Below, piece after piece: positions 19,252-28,637 of a stretch of 64,000 nt of DNA (positions are counted from its first letter, which is position 1; every line of letters starts with the position of its first letter). The DNA comes from Streptococcus pneumoniae (GTDB lineage Bacteria; Bacillota; Bacilli; Lactobacillales; Streptococcaceae). Below the pieces are notes generated by a model, which saw only the letters and a list, made by a program, of their open reading frames with translations, had not been told where the DNA came from and searched no databases. The position numbers and the translations under genes are program-made. The stretch is from NCBI RefSeq assembly GCF_001457635.1, contig NZ_LN831051.1, positions 186,001 through 250,000 of the forward strand, given 5' to 3'.

Positions 19252-20064
19252 ATGACGAAAAAAATTATTGCAGTTGACCTGGATGGAACCCTGCTCAACT
19301 CAGACAGTCAAATTTCTGACTTTACCAAAAGAACCATCAAAAAAGTTGCTGAAAAAGGCCATCAGGTTATTATTACGACAGGTCGCCCTTACCGTATGTC
19401 AAAAGATTTTTACCGTGAACTGGGCTTAGACACTCCTATGATTAACTTCAACGGATCCCTTACTCATTTACCAGACCAAGTTTGGGATTTTGAAAAGTGT
19501 TTGACTGTAGACAAAAAATATCTGCTAGATATGGTTCAACGTTCAGAGGACATTCAAGCCGATTTTATCGCTGGAGAATATCGTAAAAAATTCTACATTA
19601 CAAATCCCAATGAAGAAATTGCCAATCCCAAACTATTTGGTGTAGAAGCTTTCCAGCCTGAAGATCAATTCCAGCCTGAATTGGTGACCAAGGACCCTAA
19701 CTGTATCCTCTTGCAGACCAGAGCCAGTGACAAATATGCCTTGGCAAAAGACATGAACGCCTTCTACCAGCATCAACTTTCTATCAATACCTGGGGAGGT
19801 CCGCTCAATATCCTTGAATGTACCCCAAAAGGTGTCAACAAGGCCTTTGCTTTGGACTACTTGCTCAAGATAATGAATCGTGACAAAAAAGATTTGATTG
19901 CCTTTGGAGATGAACACAATGATACCGAAATGCTCGCTTTTGCTGGGAAGGGTTATGCCATGAAAAATGCCAATCCAGAGCTACTCCCTCATGCAGATGA
20001 GCAAATTTCCCTTACCAACGACCAAGATGGGGTTGCCAAAACCCTACAAGACTTATTCTTATAA
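19252..20064 (+). CDS. Cof-type HAD phosphatase
   Basis: A 270-residue cytoplasmic phosphatase of the HAD IIB (Cof/YidA) group, usually acting on sugar phosphates or flavin precursors. Motif I is DLDGTLLNSD at 9-18, with Asp9 as nucleophile and Asp11 as acid/base. Motif II is ITTGRP, and motif III-IV ends with AFGDEHNDTEML, which binds Mg. The cap domain lies between. It stands alone, divergent from the purine permease gene, and is followed by a BOX element. Confidence 0.92.
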   Translation: MTKKIIAVDLDGTLLNSDSQISDFTKRTIKKVAEKGHQVIITTGRPYRMSKDFYRELGLDTPMINFNGSLTHLPDQVWDFEKCLTVDKKYLLDMVQRSEDIQADFIAGEYRKKFYITNPNEEIANPKLFGVEAFQPEDQFQPELVTKDPNCILLQTRASDKYALAKDMNAFYQHQLSINTWGGPLNILECTPKGVNKAFALDYLLKIMNRDKKDLIAFGDEHNDTEMLAFAGKGYAMKNANPELLPHADEQISLTNDQDGVAKTLQDLFL

Positions 20065-20074
20065 CCTATACTGA

Positions 20075-20186
20075 TACTCAATGAGAATCAAAGAGCAAAC
20101 TAGGAAGCTAACCGTAGGTTGCTCAAAGCACTGCTTTGAGGTTGTAGATGAAGCTGACGTGGTTTGAAGAGATTTTCGAAGAGTAT
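20075..20186. repeat. BOX element 2
   Basis: Starts TACTCAATGAGAATCAAAG and ends TTTTCGAAGAGTAT. The centre has a GCACTGCTTTGAGG segment typical of the boxA/boxB side, with a short boxA end (GAAGCTGACG). It looks like a variant or deleted BOX. Confidence 0.8.
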
Positions 20187-20216
20187 GACCAGCTTGCAAG
20201 CTGGTCTTTGTGCTCT
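20187..20216 (+). terminator. Terminator after the HAD gene
   Basis: GACCAGCTTG and CAAGCTGGTC form a perfect 10-bp stem, followed by TTTGTGCTCTTTT. Confidence 0.7.
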
Positions 20217-20271
20217 TTTCACAGTCTCATCAACCAGTTAATCGATTGTTCTACTTTTTGTCTCCAAAACC

Positions 20272-20306
20272 TTGGAAAAGGCTTTCTTTTGTGATATACT
20301 TCACAT
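20272..20306 (+). promoter_or_regulatory. adhA promoter with overlapping Rex operator
   Basis: TTGGAA (20272-20277), 17 nt, TATACT (20295-20300) with a TGA extension. The 18-bp near-palindrome TTGTGATATACTTCACAT (20289-20306) fits the Rex box TTGTGAA-N4-TTCACAA with few mismatches and covers the -10. Rex releases DNA when NADH/NAD+ is high, which would induce the alcohol dehydrogenase. Confidence 0.75.
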
Positions 20307-20402
20307 ATAAATACAAGAGAGCTCGTCACACTCGACTCTGTTGACAAAAAATCAATCCAGTCCCGTTGTCCCTGTTCTCGGTCAATATCAAGGAGGATAG
20401 CT

Positions 20403-21422
20403 ATGAAAGCTGTTGTTGTAAATACAGAAAGCACTGGTGTTGCTATTGAAGAAAAAGTACTCCGTCCACTTGAAACTGGGGAAGCACTTGTAGAAGTTGA
20501 ATACTGTGGCGTTTGCCACACCGACCTCCACGTTGCTCATGGTGACTTTGGTCAAGTCCCAGGACGTGTTCTTGGGCACGAAGGTATCGGTATCGTTAAA
20601 GAGATTGCTCCAGATGTGAAAAGCCTTAAAGTCGGTGACCGCGTCAGCGTTGCTTGGTTCTTTGAAGGATGTGGCACTTGCGAATACTGTACAACTGGTC
20701 GCGAAACCCTTTGCCGTACAGTGAAAAATGCTGGCTACTCAGTAGACGGTGGTATGGCTGAACAATGTATCGTAACTGCTGACTATGCTGTCAAAGTTCC
20801 TGACGGACTTGATCCAGCCCAAGCTTCTTCTATCACATGTGCTGGAGTAACAACCTATAAAGCTATCAAAGAAGCAAAAGTTGAACCAGGCCAATGGGTT
20901 GTTCTTTACGGTGCTGGTGGACTTGGTAACCTCGCTGTTCAATACGCTAAAAAAGTATTCAATGCTCATGTTATCGCAGTCGATATCAACAATGACAAAC
21001 TTGCCCTTGCAAAAGAAGTAGGCGCTGACATTGTGATTAACGGCCTCGAAGTTGAAGATGTAGCTGGACTCATTAAAGAAAAAACTGATGGAGGAGCTCA
21101 TTCAGCTGTCGTAACTGCTGTGTCTAAAGTTGCCTTCAACCAGGCTGTTGATTCCATTCGTGCTGGTGGTCGCGTCGTCGCTGTTGGTCTTCCTTCTGAA
21201 ATGATGGAACTCAGCATCGTTAAAACAGTCCTCGATGGAATCCAAGTCATCGGTTCTCTTGTCGGAACTCGTAAAGACTTAGAAGAAGCCTTCCAATTTG
21301 GTGCAGAAGGTCTGGTAGTCCCAGTTGTTCAAAAACGTCCAGTAGAAGATGCTGTTGCCATTTTCGACGAAATGGAAAAAGGCCAAATCCAAGGACGTAT
21401 GGTACTCGACTTCACCCACTAA
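20403..21422 (+). CDS. adhA: Zinc-dependent alcohol dehydrogenase
   Basis: A 339-residue medium-chain dehydrogenase that reduces acetaldehyde to ethanol with NADH, or the reverse. Cys38 and His59-Glu60 belong to the catalytic zinc site (CGVCHTD, GHE). Cys90, 93, 96 and 104 bind structural zinc. GAGGLG near 168-173 is the NAD fold. AGGAGG precedes the ATG. It is monocistronic between two terminators and has a Rex-type operator, consistent with a fermentative NAD-regenerating role. Confidence 0.94.
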   Translation: MKAVVVNTESTGVAIEEKVLRPLETGEALVEVEYCGVCHTDLHVAHGDFGQVPGRVLGHEGIGIVKEIAPDVKSLKVGDRVSVAWFFEGCGTCEYCTTGRETLCRTVKNAGYSVDGGMAEQCIVTADYAVKVPDGLDPAQASSITCAGVTTYKAIKEAKVEPGQWVVLYGAGGLGNLAVQYAKKVFNAHVIAVDINNDKLALAKEVGADIVINGLEVEDVAGLIKEKTDGGAHSAVVTAVSKVAFNQAVDSIRAGGRVVAVGLPSEMMELSIVKTVLDGIQVIGSLVGTRKDLEEAFQFGAEGLVVPVVQKRPVEDAVAIFDEMEKGQIQGRMVLDFTH

Positions 21423-21443
21423 TCTAATAGAAACCTATTTTAA

Positions 21444-21470
21444 AAGTTGGAAGCTTCTTCCAACTTTTTT
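21444..21470 (+). terminator. Terminator of adhA
   Basis: AAGTTGGAAG pairs with CTTCCAACTT around a 2-3 nt loop, followed by T6. Confidence 0.92.
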
Positions 21471-21565
21471 ATATTAAATTTTAAATAAGAATTCAAGATT
21501 ACTCCTCAAAAACTCAACATATCAACATACAAAAATAAATTTTTTTAATTTTTTATGATAAATAG

Positions 21566-21594
21566 TTGCTTTTTTTATGAAAACGGTTTATACT
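21566..21594 (+). promoter_or_regulatory. manLMN promoter with a cre-like box
   Basis: TTGCTT (21566-21571), 17 nt, TATACT (21589-21594). ATGAAAACGGTTTAT (21577-21591) matches the cre consensus except at one position and covers spacer and -10. A long AT-rich stretch lies upstream. Confidence 0.72.
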
Positions 21595-21653
21595 TAAACA
21601 GTCTTAAAGTTTTCTTAAATGAAAACTAAAACAAAAAAGGAGGAATGACAATA

Positions 21654-22643
21654 ATGAGTATCGGAATCATTATTGCGAGCCACGGCGAATTTGCTGCGGG
21701 TATTCATCAGTCAGGATCTATGATCTTTGGTGAACAAGAAAAGGTTCAAGTTGTGACCTTTATGCCAAATGAAGGTCCTGATGATCTATACGCTAAGTTT
21801 AATAACGCTGTTGCTGCATTTGACGCAGAAGATGAGGTTCTAGTTTTGGCTGACCTTTGGAGTGGTTCTCCATTTAACCAAGCTAGTCGCGTGATGGGAG
21901 AAAATCCTGAGCGTAAGTTTGCCATCATCACAGGACTTAACTTACCGATGTTGATTCAAGCCTACACAGAGCGCCTCATGGACGCTGCTGCAGGTGTAGA
22001 AAAAGTCGCTGCTAATATCATTAAAGAAGCCAAAGATGGCATCAAAGCTCTTCCAGAAGAGCTAAATCCAGTTGAAGAAGTTGCAAGCGCTGCAGCTGCT
22101 CCAGGTGCCCAAACTGCTATCCCAGAAGGAACTGTTATCGGAGACGGTAAATTGAAAATCAATCTTGCCCGTCTTGACACACGTCTACTTCACGGTCAGG
22201 TTGCAACTGCTTGGACTCCAGATTCAAAAGCAAATCGTATCATCGTTGCTTCAGATAATGTGGCTAAAGACGACCTTCGTAAAGAATTGATTAAACAAGC
22301 AGCTCCAGGTAATGTCAAGGCTAACGTGGTTCCAATTCAAAAACTGATTGAGATTTCAAAAGACCCACGTTTTGGAGAAACACATGCCCTTATCTTGTTT
22401 GAAACACCTCAAGATGCCCTTCGTGCCATCGAAGGCGGCGTGCCAATCAAGACTCTTAACGTTGGTTCTATGGCTCACTCAACAGGTAAAACATTGGTCA
22501 ATACCGTTTTGTCTATGGACAAAGAAGACGTTGCTACATTTGAAAAAATGCGTGACTTGGGTGTTGAATTTGATGTCCGTAAAGTACCAAATGATTCTAA
22601 AAAAGATTTGTTTGACTTGATTAACAAAGCCAATGTCAAATAA
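21654..22643 (+). CDS. manL: PTS mannose EIIAB
   Basis: A 329-residue two-domain phosphotransferase of the mannose/glucose PTS. EIIA at 1-130 carries the phospho-His10 (IIASHGEF). A linker rich in Ala/Glu/Pro follows at about 138-165, then EIIB with phospho-His180 (DTRLLHGQ). It imports glucose, mannose and amino sugars with ManM and ManN and is the main glucose PTS in streptococci. The ATG at 21654 is chosen because the ATG at 21645 lies against AAGGAGG. Confidence 0.96.
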
Positions 22644-22670
22644 GCCATTATTTATGAAAGGATTTTAAAC

Positions 22671-23474
22671 ATGTCTATTATTTCTATGGTTTTAGTAGTC
22701 GTTGTAGCCTTCTTTGCAGGTCTTGAAGGCATCCTCGACCAGTTCCAATTTCACCAACCACTTGTAGCCTGTACCCTTATTGGGCTTGTAACAGGTCACT
22801 TGGAAGCAGGGATTATCCTCGGTGGATCGCTTCAAATGATTGCCCTTGGTTGGTCAAATATCGGTGCTGCTATCGCTCCTGATGCTGCACTTGCTTCTGT
22901 CGCTGCTGCCATTATCATGGTTCTTGGTGGTGACTTTACCAAGACTGGTATCGGTGTTGCCCAAGCGGTTGCTATCCCTCTTGCCGTAGCTGGTCTATTC
23001 TTAACTATGATTGTTCGTACAATTTCAGTTGGATTGGTTCACACTGCTGATGCTGCCGCTAAAAAAGGTGACTTCGGCGCTGTGGAGCGTGCTCATTTCA
23101 TTGCGCTACTTTTCCAAGGACTTCGTATCGCGCTTCCTGCAGCTCTTCTCCTTATGGTACCAACTGAAACTGTACAAAGTATCCTTAGTGCCATGCCAGA
23201 CTGGCTCAAAGATGGTATGGCTATCGGTGGTGGTATGGTCGTTGCCGTTGGTTACGCCATGGTTATCAACATGATGGCAACTCGTGAAGTATGGCCATTC
23301 TTCGCTCTTGGTTTCGTTCTCGCTGCTGTGTCAGATATTACTCTAATCGGATTCGGTGCTATCGGTGTTGCTATCGCTCTTATCTACCTTCACCTTTCTA
23401 AAACTGGTGGAAATGGTGGCGGAGGAGCCGCAACTTCTAACGACCCAATCGGCGATATCCTAGAAGACTACTAA
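22671..23474 (+). CDS. manM: PTS mannose EIIC
   Basis: A 267-residue membrane component of the mannose PTS. LVTGHLEAGIILGGSLQMIALGWSNIGAAIAPD near residues 40-72 is the EIIC signature, and about six to eight hydrophobic segments are seen. The C-terminus has a Gly-rich stretch (TGGNGGGGAATS). It forms the sugar channel with ManN and is also the receptor for class IIa bacteriocins in related bacteria. The gap to manL is 27 nt. Confidence 0.96.
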   Translation: MSIISMVLVVVVAFFAGLEGILDQFQFHQPLVACTLIGLVTGHLEAGIILGGSLQMIALGWSNIGAAIAPDAALASVAAAIIMVLGGDFTKTGIGVAQAVAIPLAVAGLFLTMIVRTISVGLVHTADAAAKKGDFGAVERAHFIALLFQGLRIALPAALLLMVPTETVQSILSAMPDWLKDGMAIGGGMVVAVGYAMVINMMATREVWPFFALGFVLAAVSDITLIGFGAIGVAIALIYLHLSKTGGNGGGGAATSNDPIGDILEDY

Positions 23475-23497
23475 GATAAGAAAGGACTGAAAACATC

Positions 23498-24409
23498 ATG
23501 ACTGAAAAACTTCAATTAACTAAATCAGATCGTAAAAAAGTTTGGTGGCGTTCAACCTTCTTACAAGGGTCTTGGAACTTTGAACGGATGCAAAACTTGG
23601 GCTGGGCTTATACACTCATTCCAGCTATCAAAAAACTCTATACTAAAAAAGAAGATCAAATCGCTGCTCTTGAGCGTCACCTTGAGTTCTTCAACACTCA
23701 TCCATACGTAGCTGCTCCAGTCATGGGGGTTACTCTTGCGCTTGAAGAAGAACGTGCTAACGGTGTGGAAATCGATGACGCTGCTATCCAAGGGGTTAAA
23801 ATCGGTATGATGGGACCTCTTGCTGGTATCGGTGACCCAGTATTCTGGTTTACAGTGCGCCCAATCCTTGGATCTCTCGGTGCTTCACTTGCCCTTACTG
23901 GCAATATCTTGGGTCCACTCCTCTTCTTTGTTGCATGGAACTTGATTCGTATGTCATTCTTGTGGTATGTTCAAGAGATTGGATACAAGGCTGGATCAGA
24001 AATCACTAAAGATATGTCTGGTGGTATCCTTCAAGATATCACTAAAGGAGCTTCTATCCTTGGGATGTTCATTCTTGCTGTCCTTGTTCAACGCTGGGTA
24101 AATATTAAATTTGCTTTCGATGTTTCTAAAGTTCAACTAGATGAAAAGGCTTATATCCATTGGGATAAATTGCCAGAAGGGTCTAAAGGTATCCAAGAAG
24201 CATTCGCACAAGTAGGACAAGGATTGTCTCAAACTCCTGAAAAAGTTACTACTTTCCAACAAAACTTGGATATGTTGATTCCTGGATTATCAGGACTACT
24301 CCTTACTTTACTTTGCATGTACTTACTTAAGAAAAAAGTATCTCCAATCACTATTATCCTTGCCCTCTTCGCAGTGGGTATTGTGGCACATGTTCTTCAC
24401 ATCATGTAA
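23498..24409 (+). CDS. manN: PTS mannose EIID
   Basis: A 303-residue membrane protein with a long cytoplasmic N-terminal part (RRSTFLQGSWNFERMQNLGWAY) and the FNTHPYVAAPVMGVTLALEEERANG block of the EIID family. It associates with ManM in the membrane. It is the last gene of manLMN, 23 nt after manM, and is followed by a terminator shared by convergent pepC. Confidence 0.96.
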   Translation: MTEKLQLTKSDRKKVWWRSTFLQGSWNFERMQNLGWAYTLIPAIKKLYTKKEDQIAALERHLEFFNTHPYVAAPVMGVTLALEEERANGVEIDDAAIQGVKIGMMGPLAGIGDPVFWFTVRPILGSLGASLALTGNILGPLLFFVAWNLIRMSFLWYVQEIGYKAGSEITKDMSGGILQDITKGASILGMFILAVLVQRWVNIKFAFDVSKVQLDEKAYIHWDKLPEGSKGIQEAFAQVGQGLSQTPEKVTTFQQNLDMLIPGLSGLLLTLLCMYLLKKKVSPITIILALFAVGIVAHVLHIM

Positions 24410-24421
24410 TCAAGCAACTAA

Positions 24422-24457
24422 AAAGGAACCAGGTTCTAAAATCTGATTCCTTTTTTC
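24422..24457. terminator. Terminator between manN and pepC
   Basis: AAAGGAA-CAG pairs with CTG-TTCCTTT with one mismatch, followed by T6 on the plus strand and with A-rich flanks for the opposite direction. Confidence 0.75.
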
Positions 24458-24464
24458 TATGCTT

Positions 24465-25799
24465 TTATTCAGCCAAGGCTCCCATTGGATCCCATGGTGC
24501 AAGTACGATTGGTTCTGCTCCATAGGCAGCTTGTTCTTCTGCTGTCAGCAATTCCTTACGAACAACGATTTGGTATGTGTATTCGTCCATCCAAGCGTCT
24601 GAGGCAACAAAGTAACCATCTGTACCGACCTTGTCTCCCCATGAGTTTTCAACCTTCCACTTGGTTGATTTACCATTTTCGTCCAAGTCAACACCTGTCA
24701 AGACCATGGCGTGGGTCATCAAGCTTTCGCTATAGTCCAAACGTCCAGCCTTGTCTTGAGTAAGTTTAATGTCCATGCTTGATTCAAAGTCATAAACATC
24801 TGTCGCAAGGATGCCAGCCTTACGGTTGCTGAGCTGGCCGACATCAGAACCAAACCAAACAGTCTCACCTGCTTGCATTTGGGCAATCGCCAATTCTTTC
24901 AAGCGCTCCATTGGAACGTTGATGTAGCGAACTGCACGGCTACCAACCACATTCCCCAACATCTCAACTGTGTAAGATTTTCCGTAAGGTTTATCAGCAG
25001 TTGGAGCATTGATAACAGAAACGTAGTCTTCTAAAGGAAGATTGACATATTTCTTGTAAAACTCTTGTGGTGTGATTCCTTTTTCACTTTTATAGTTGTT
25101 ATCTTTATCGCGATAAGCAAAGTCAAACTTGCGTGGTGGAAGTCCTAATGACATAGCAAGAAAGTTAAAGATTTCTTGCAAGAGGTCTTCTTTCTTAGCT
25201 TGAACAGTCGCTTGATCTGCACCAGAAACAAGCAAATCACGCAAGATTTGAGCATCTTGACGAAGCAATTTATTAAGGATCGCATTTAGCTCACGACTGC
25301 TGCTAGATGAAACAGACTCAGGATAAACTGACTTAGGCACGACACCGTATTTTTCAAAGAGGGAAACGACCATATCCCATTGACCGCCATCTTGTTGAGG
25401 TGTTTGGAGTAAGAAGCTAACCTTGCGGCTAGTCAATTCTTGGTCTGAAGTCGCAATGACTTGCTCCAAGAACCAGTTTGATTTCTCATACTTATCCCAG
25501 AAGAAAGTGTGGGCTTGTGACAACTCAAAGTTCTCCAATTTGTATTGCGAGATGAGTTTGTGGCGGAAGGTGTTGAGAGCCGCAAACATCCAGCAACGAC
25601 CAGACGCTTTCTGGTTAGTGACCTTGTCCTTGGTTAAATCCAATGAGAAAACAGGTGTGTTGTCTACATGGCTTTGGCGACATTCCAGAGCTGCAAAAAT
25701 TCCGTTGTGGCTGGCAGCATTTTCAATCGCTTGGTATTTTACATTTGCTTCATAGTTGGCAAATAGTTTATCAGTAAATGATTCTTGAATCGCGTTCAT
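24465..25799 (-). CDS. pepC: Aminopeptidase C
   Basis: A 444-residue cytoplasmic cysteine aminopeptidase of the bleomycin-hydrolase family (C1B), forming hexamers that release N-terminal residues from peptides. The triad is Cys69 in SGRCWMF, the His of LMTHAMVLTGVD and the Asn of KVENSWGD. The C-terminus LAPWDPMGALAE forms the self-blocking arm that limits cleavage to amino ends. It is monocistronic. Confidence 0.96.
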   Translation of the reverse strand: MNAIQESFTDKLFANYEANVKYQAIENAASHNGIFAALECRQSHVDNTPVFSLDLTKDKVTNQKASGRCWMFAALNTFRHKLISQYKLENFELSQAHTFFWDKYEKSNWFLEQVIATSDQELTSRKVSFLLQTPQQDGGQWDMVVSLFEKYGVVPKSVYPESVSSSSSRELNAILNKLLRQDAQILRDLLVSGADQATVQAKKEDLLQEIFNFLAMSLGLPPRKFDFAYRDKDNNYKSEKGITPQEFYKKYVNLPLEDYVSVINAPTADKPYGKSYTVEMLGNVVGSRAVRYINVPMERLKELAIAQMQAGETVWFGSDVGQLSNRKAGILATDVYDFESSMDIKLTQDKAGRLDYSESLMTHAMVLTGVDLDENGKSTKWKVENSWGDKVGTDGYFVASDAWMDEYTYQIVVRKELLTAEEQAAYGAEPIVLAPWDPMGALAE

Positions 25800-25902
25800 A
25801 GATTCCTCCTTTTATTCTACAGTCTATTATAACTCTTTTCACAAAGGAAGCAACTAAAAAACATAAAAGGCGAGGACATTGTCCCTCACCTTTTTCGAAT
25901 TT

Positions 25903-26007
25903 ATACTCTTCGAAAATCAAATTCAAACCACGTCAACGTCGCCTTGCCGTACTCAAGTACAGCCTGCGGCTAGTTTCCTAGTTTGCTCTTTGATTTTCAT
26001 TGAGTAT
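25903..26007. repeat. BOX element 3 (boxA-boxC)
   Basis: Same element as BOX 1 in opposite orientation: starts ATACTCTTCGAAAATC, contains CGTCGCCTTGCCGTACTC, and ends TTTCATTGAGTATT. boxB is absent. Confidence 0.88.
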
Positions 26008-26016
26008 TAAACTAAA

Positions 26017-26739
26017 TTAAATAATATTAGCGCGGAGAATTTCTAATTCTTCCTTGGTCAAGAGACGCCATTCCCCTCGTTCCAGGTTCTCATCTAATAC
26101 TAAAGTTCCCATAGTCAATCGTTGCAAGTCCACCACTTCCTTGCCACAGTAGCCCACCATACGCTTGATCTGATGAAACTTCCCTTCTGCAATGGTCACA
26201 CGGATCTGGCTTTGATTCTTTTCTGTATCTATGGATACAAGCTCCAGTATAGCGGGTTGACAGGTAAAGTCTTTGAGAGGAATACCCTCAGCAAATATCT
26301 CCACATCTTCTTGGGTCATGATTCCCTTGACTTGTGCCAGATAAGTCTTGTCCACATGACGCTTGGGCGAAAGAAGAACATGAGCCAGCTGACCATCATT
26401 GGTCAAGAGCAAAAGACCATGCGTGTCAATATCCAAGCGTCCTACTGGGAAAACTTCCTTACTCCGCGCCAAGTCATCCAACAAGTCCAGAACGGTTCTG
26501 TGCTTGGGATCCTCAGTCGCTGATATAACTCCTTTGGGCTTGTTCATCATGTAGTAGACAAACTCTTCATACTCCAACACTTGCCCATCAAAGCGAATCT
26601 CATCTATTTTTTCATCAATCTGCAATTTAGCTGATTTTTCTTTTTTACCATTTACAGTCACGCGCCCAGCCTTGAGCAAGTTTTTGACCTCAGTCCGACT
26701 TCCCACCGCACAGGCAACTAAAAATTTATCTAATCTCAT
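26017..26739 (-). CDS. rsuA: Small-subunit rRNA pseudouridine synthase
   Basis: A 240-residue pseudouridine synthase of the RsuA group, which modifies 16S rRNA (U516 in E. coli). The N-terminal S4 RNA-binding domain is MRLDKFLVACAVGSRTEVKNLLKAGRVTVNG. The catalytic Asp is in GRLDIDTHGLLLLTNDG near residues 101-117. KFHQIKRMVGYCG is the C-terminal motif. It lies between BOX elements 3 and 4. Confidence 0.94.
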   Translation of the reverse strand: MRLDKFLVACAVGSRTEVKNLLKAGRVTVNGKKEKSAKLQIDEKIDEIRFDGQVLEYEEFVYYMMNKPKGVISATEDPKHRTVLDLLDDLARSKEVFPVGRLDIDTHGLLLLTNDGQLAHVLLSPKRHVDKTYLAQVKGIMTQEDVEIFAEGIPLKDFTCQPAILELVSIDTEKNQSQIRVTIAEGKFHQIKRMVGYCGKEVVDLQRLTMGTLVLDENLERGEWRLLTKEELEILRANII

Positions 26740-26758
26740 AGAACTATTATATCATATC

Positions 26759-26793
26759 AAAAGGAGGCTGGTACAATGACCAACCTCCTTTTC
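26759..26793 (-). terminator. Terminator ahead of rsuA
   Basis: AAGGAGG-TGGT pairs with ACCA-CCTCCTT with one mismatch pair, and TTTT follows on the minus strand. It serves the GlsB/YeaQ-like gene beyond BOX 4. Confidence 0.75.
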
Positions 26794-26798
26794 GTTTC

Positions 26799-26948
26799 AT
26801 ACTCTTCAAAAATCTCTTCAAACCGCGTCAACGTCGCCTTGCCGTATATATGTTACTGACTTCGTCAGTTCTATCTGCAACCTCAAAGCACTGCTTTGAG
26901 CAACCTGCGGCTAGTTTCCTAGTTTGCTCTTTGATTTTTATTGAGTAT
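26799..26948. repeat. BOX element 4 (boxA-boxB-boxC)
   Basis: About 150 bp: the boxA end ATACTCTTCAAAAATCTC and GTCGCCTTGCCGTATATAT, a boxB of about 45 bp (TTACTGACTTCGTCAG, CAAAGCACTGCTTTGAG), then boxC ending TTGAGTAT. It is about 45 bp longer than BOX 1 and 3. Confidence 0.88.
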
Positions 26949-26961
26949 CAGATTTAGGAAA

Positions 26962-27192
26962 TTAACTTCCTCGTCTCCAAAAAATAGCTAAAACAATCAT
27001 AGCTCCTAAAATCGCTGGGATAATAGCTGTTCCTGATAAAACTGGCCCCCAAGTTCCAAAGAGCAAGTGACCTAGAAAGGCTCCGATCCAACCGAGAAAC
27101 ATTTTTCCAAAACATCCCATTCGCTCTCCACGATTGGTCATAGCACCTGCTAAAAATCCCACTAGGAGACCAACGAACATACTTCCTAACAT
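26962..27192 (-). CDS. GlsB/YeaQ/YmgE-like small membrane protein
   Basis: A 76-residue protein with three hydrophobic segments. GLLVGFLAGAM at the N-terminus, GCFGKMFLGWIGAFLGHLLFG in the middle and an ILGAMIVLAIFW helix at the end fit the transglycosylase-associated (GlsB/YeaQ) family linked to envelope stress. It starts 9 nt after the pepS stop and is probably cotranscribed. The molecular role is unknown. Confidence 0.8.
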   Translation of the reverse strand: MLGSMFVGLLVGFLAGAMTNRGERMGCFGKMFLGWIGAFLGHLLFGTWGPVLSGTAIIPAILGAMIVLAIFWRRGS

Positions 27193-27201
27193 ATTATCTC
27201 C

Positions 27202-28443
27202 TTAATTTGCCCAATTCCCATTACGGAAAAGAGGTACTCGCGTTCCATCCTCACGAATACCATCGATATCCATTTGGTTAGAACCAATCATAAAGTCTAC
27301 GTGAACATCTGAACGGTTAAGCCCTGCAGCTTCAAGCTCCTCTTCGCTCATCTCCGCTCCATCAACAACGCTAGTCGCATAGGCTGCACCGATAGCCAAG
27401 TGGTTTGACGCATTTTCATCGAAAAGGGTGTTAAAGAAGGTAATGCCTGACTGAGAAATTGGACTTGGATCTGGTACCAAGGCACATTCACCCAAGGCAC
27501 GCGCACCCGCATTTTCAAAGACAAGGTCTTTCATAACCTGATCACCCTTCTCAGCAGTGATATCTACGATTTGTCCATCCTTAAAGGTCACCTTAATGCC
27601 TTCAATGATATTTCCGTTGTAGCTAAGCGGTTTTGTAGAAGTGACATAACCATCTGCACGACGGAAGTCAGGCGCTGTGAAGACCTCTTCTGTTGGCATA
27701 TTTGGCAAGAATTCTTCGCCCTGTGCATTGACAGCACCAGCTGATTCCCAAACGTGGTTCTTTGGCAAACCAAGTGTTAAATCTGTTCCTGGCGCTGTGT
27801 AGTGAAGGGCTGAAAATTGCTCCTTATTAAGCATATCGGCCTTGCTCTTGAGAATGGCTGCATGTTCCTCCCAAGCCTTAACAGGATCTGCTTCGTAGAC
27901 ACGGCAAGTTTTGAAAATTTGGTCCCAAAGGAAATCAACTGCTTCTTCGTCGCTCGCAGCATTTGGGAAGACTTTCTTAGCCCACTCAAGTCCTGCTGCA
28001 GCTGCTACAGTCCAGCTAACCTTGTTAGATTGAGTTGCGATACGCATAGGCTTCATGGCAAGTCCCATAGCTTTAGCAGAAGCTGAAAGCTTGTCAGCAT
28101 CCACTCCGTTCAAGGCACCTGGATCAGATGAACGAACCCCAAGACGGCTAGCCTTGTTCTCCAAGAGATAGTTCATCTCAGCAATCTTGTATTCTGGCAC
28201 ATTGTCCAAACGCTCCATCGGGGCATGGAGGAATTTCTCACGGTTAATCACATCATCTGTCCACTGAACGATGACCTCATGCGCACCCAAGGCATAAGCT
28301 TCTTTCACGATTAGATGTGCCAATTCACGTTGCTCCACATCAATAGAGAGAGCCAAAGTGTGACCAGGTTGCACGTTAATTCCGTTCGCAACCAACAATT
28401 TCGCATATTTTTCTAGATTTTCTTTAAAATTTGGTAAAACCAT
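27202..28443 (-). CDS. pepS: Aminopeptidase PepS (M29)
   Basis: A 413-residue metallo-aminopeptidase of family M29, acting in the cytoplasm on Arg- and aromatic-ended peptides in related streptococci. Metal-ligand regions are NMPTEEVFTAPD (Glu), GARALGECALVPD (Glu) and ASNHLAIGAAY (His), with DVHVDFMIG near the end (His/Asp). The length is typical. It follows the 50-codon small membrane ORF at 28465 with a 21-bp gap. Confidence 0.95.
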   Translation of the reverse strand: MVLPNFKENLEKYAKLLVANGINVQPGHTLALSIDVEQRELAHLIVKEAYALGAHEVIVQWTDDVINREKFLHAPMERLDNVPEYKIAEMNYLLENKASRLGVRSSDPGALNGVDADKLSASAKAMGLAMKPMRIATQSNKVSWTVAAAAGLEWAKKVFPNAASDEEAVDFLWDQIFKTCRVYEADPVKAWEEHAAILKSKADMLNKEQFSALHYTAPGTDLTLGLPKNHVWESAGAVNAQGEEFLPNMPTEEVFTAPDFRRADGYVTSTKPLSYNGNIIEGIKVTFKDGQIVDITAEKGDQVMKDLVFENAGARALGECALVPDPSPISQSGITFFNTLFDENASNHLAIGAAYATSVVDGAEMSEEELEAAGLNRSDVHVDFMIGSNQMDIDGIREDGTRVPLFRNGNWAN

Positions 28444-28464
28444 TCTGTTTTCTCTTTTCTATTT

Positions 28465-28617
28465 TTATTTTTCTCTCAAAGCAGAAAAGATTCCTGCTAA
28501 AGCAATAGCACCTGACAAGAGTGCTGTCGATAGAAGAATTGTACGATCAGCAAGTTCTAATTGATATTCAAATACCTTCTTAGCCGGCTTATCTTCCGCA
28601 AATATTCTTAGTTTCAT
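28465..28617 (-). CDS. Small membrane protein of 50 residues
   Basis: The frame has AAGGGGG at 5-6 nt before its ATG and encodes a charged N-terminal third (MKLRIFAEDKPAKK) and one hydrophobic helix (ILLSTALLSGAIALAGIFSA) ending RENK-like (LREK). It sits tightly between the DinJ-YafQ pair and pepS. No family is recognised. A good ribosome binding site and a clear helix support translation. Confidence 0.6.
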   Translation of the reverse strand: MKLRIFAEDKPAKKVFEYQLELADRTILLSTALLSGAIALAGIFSALREK

Positions 28618-28637
28618 GAGAACCCCCTTAAAATAGA

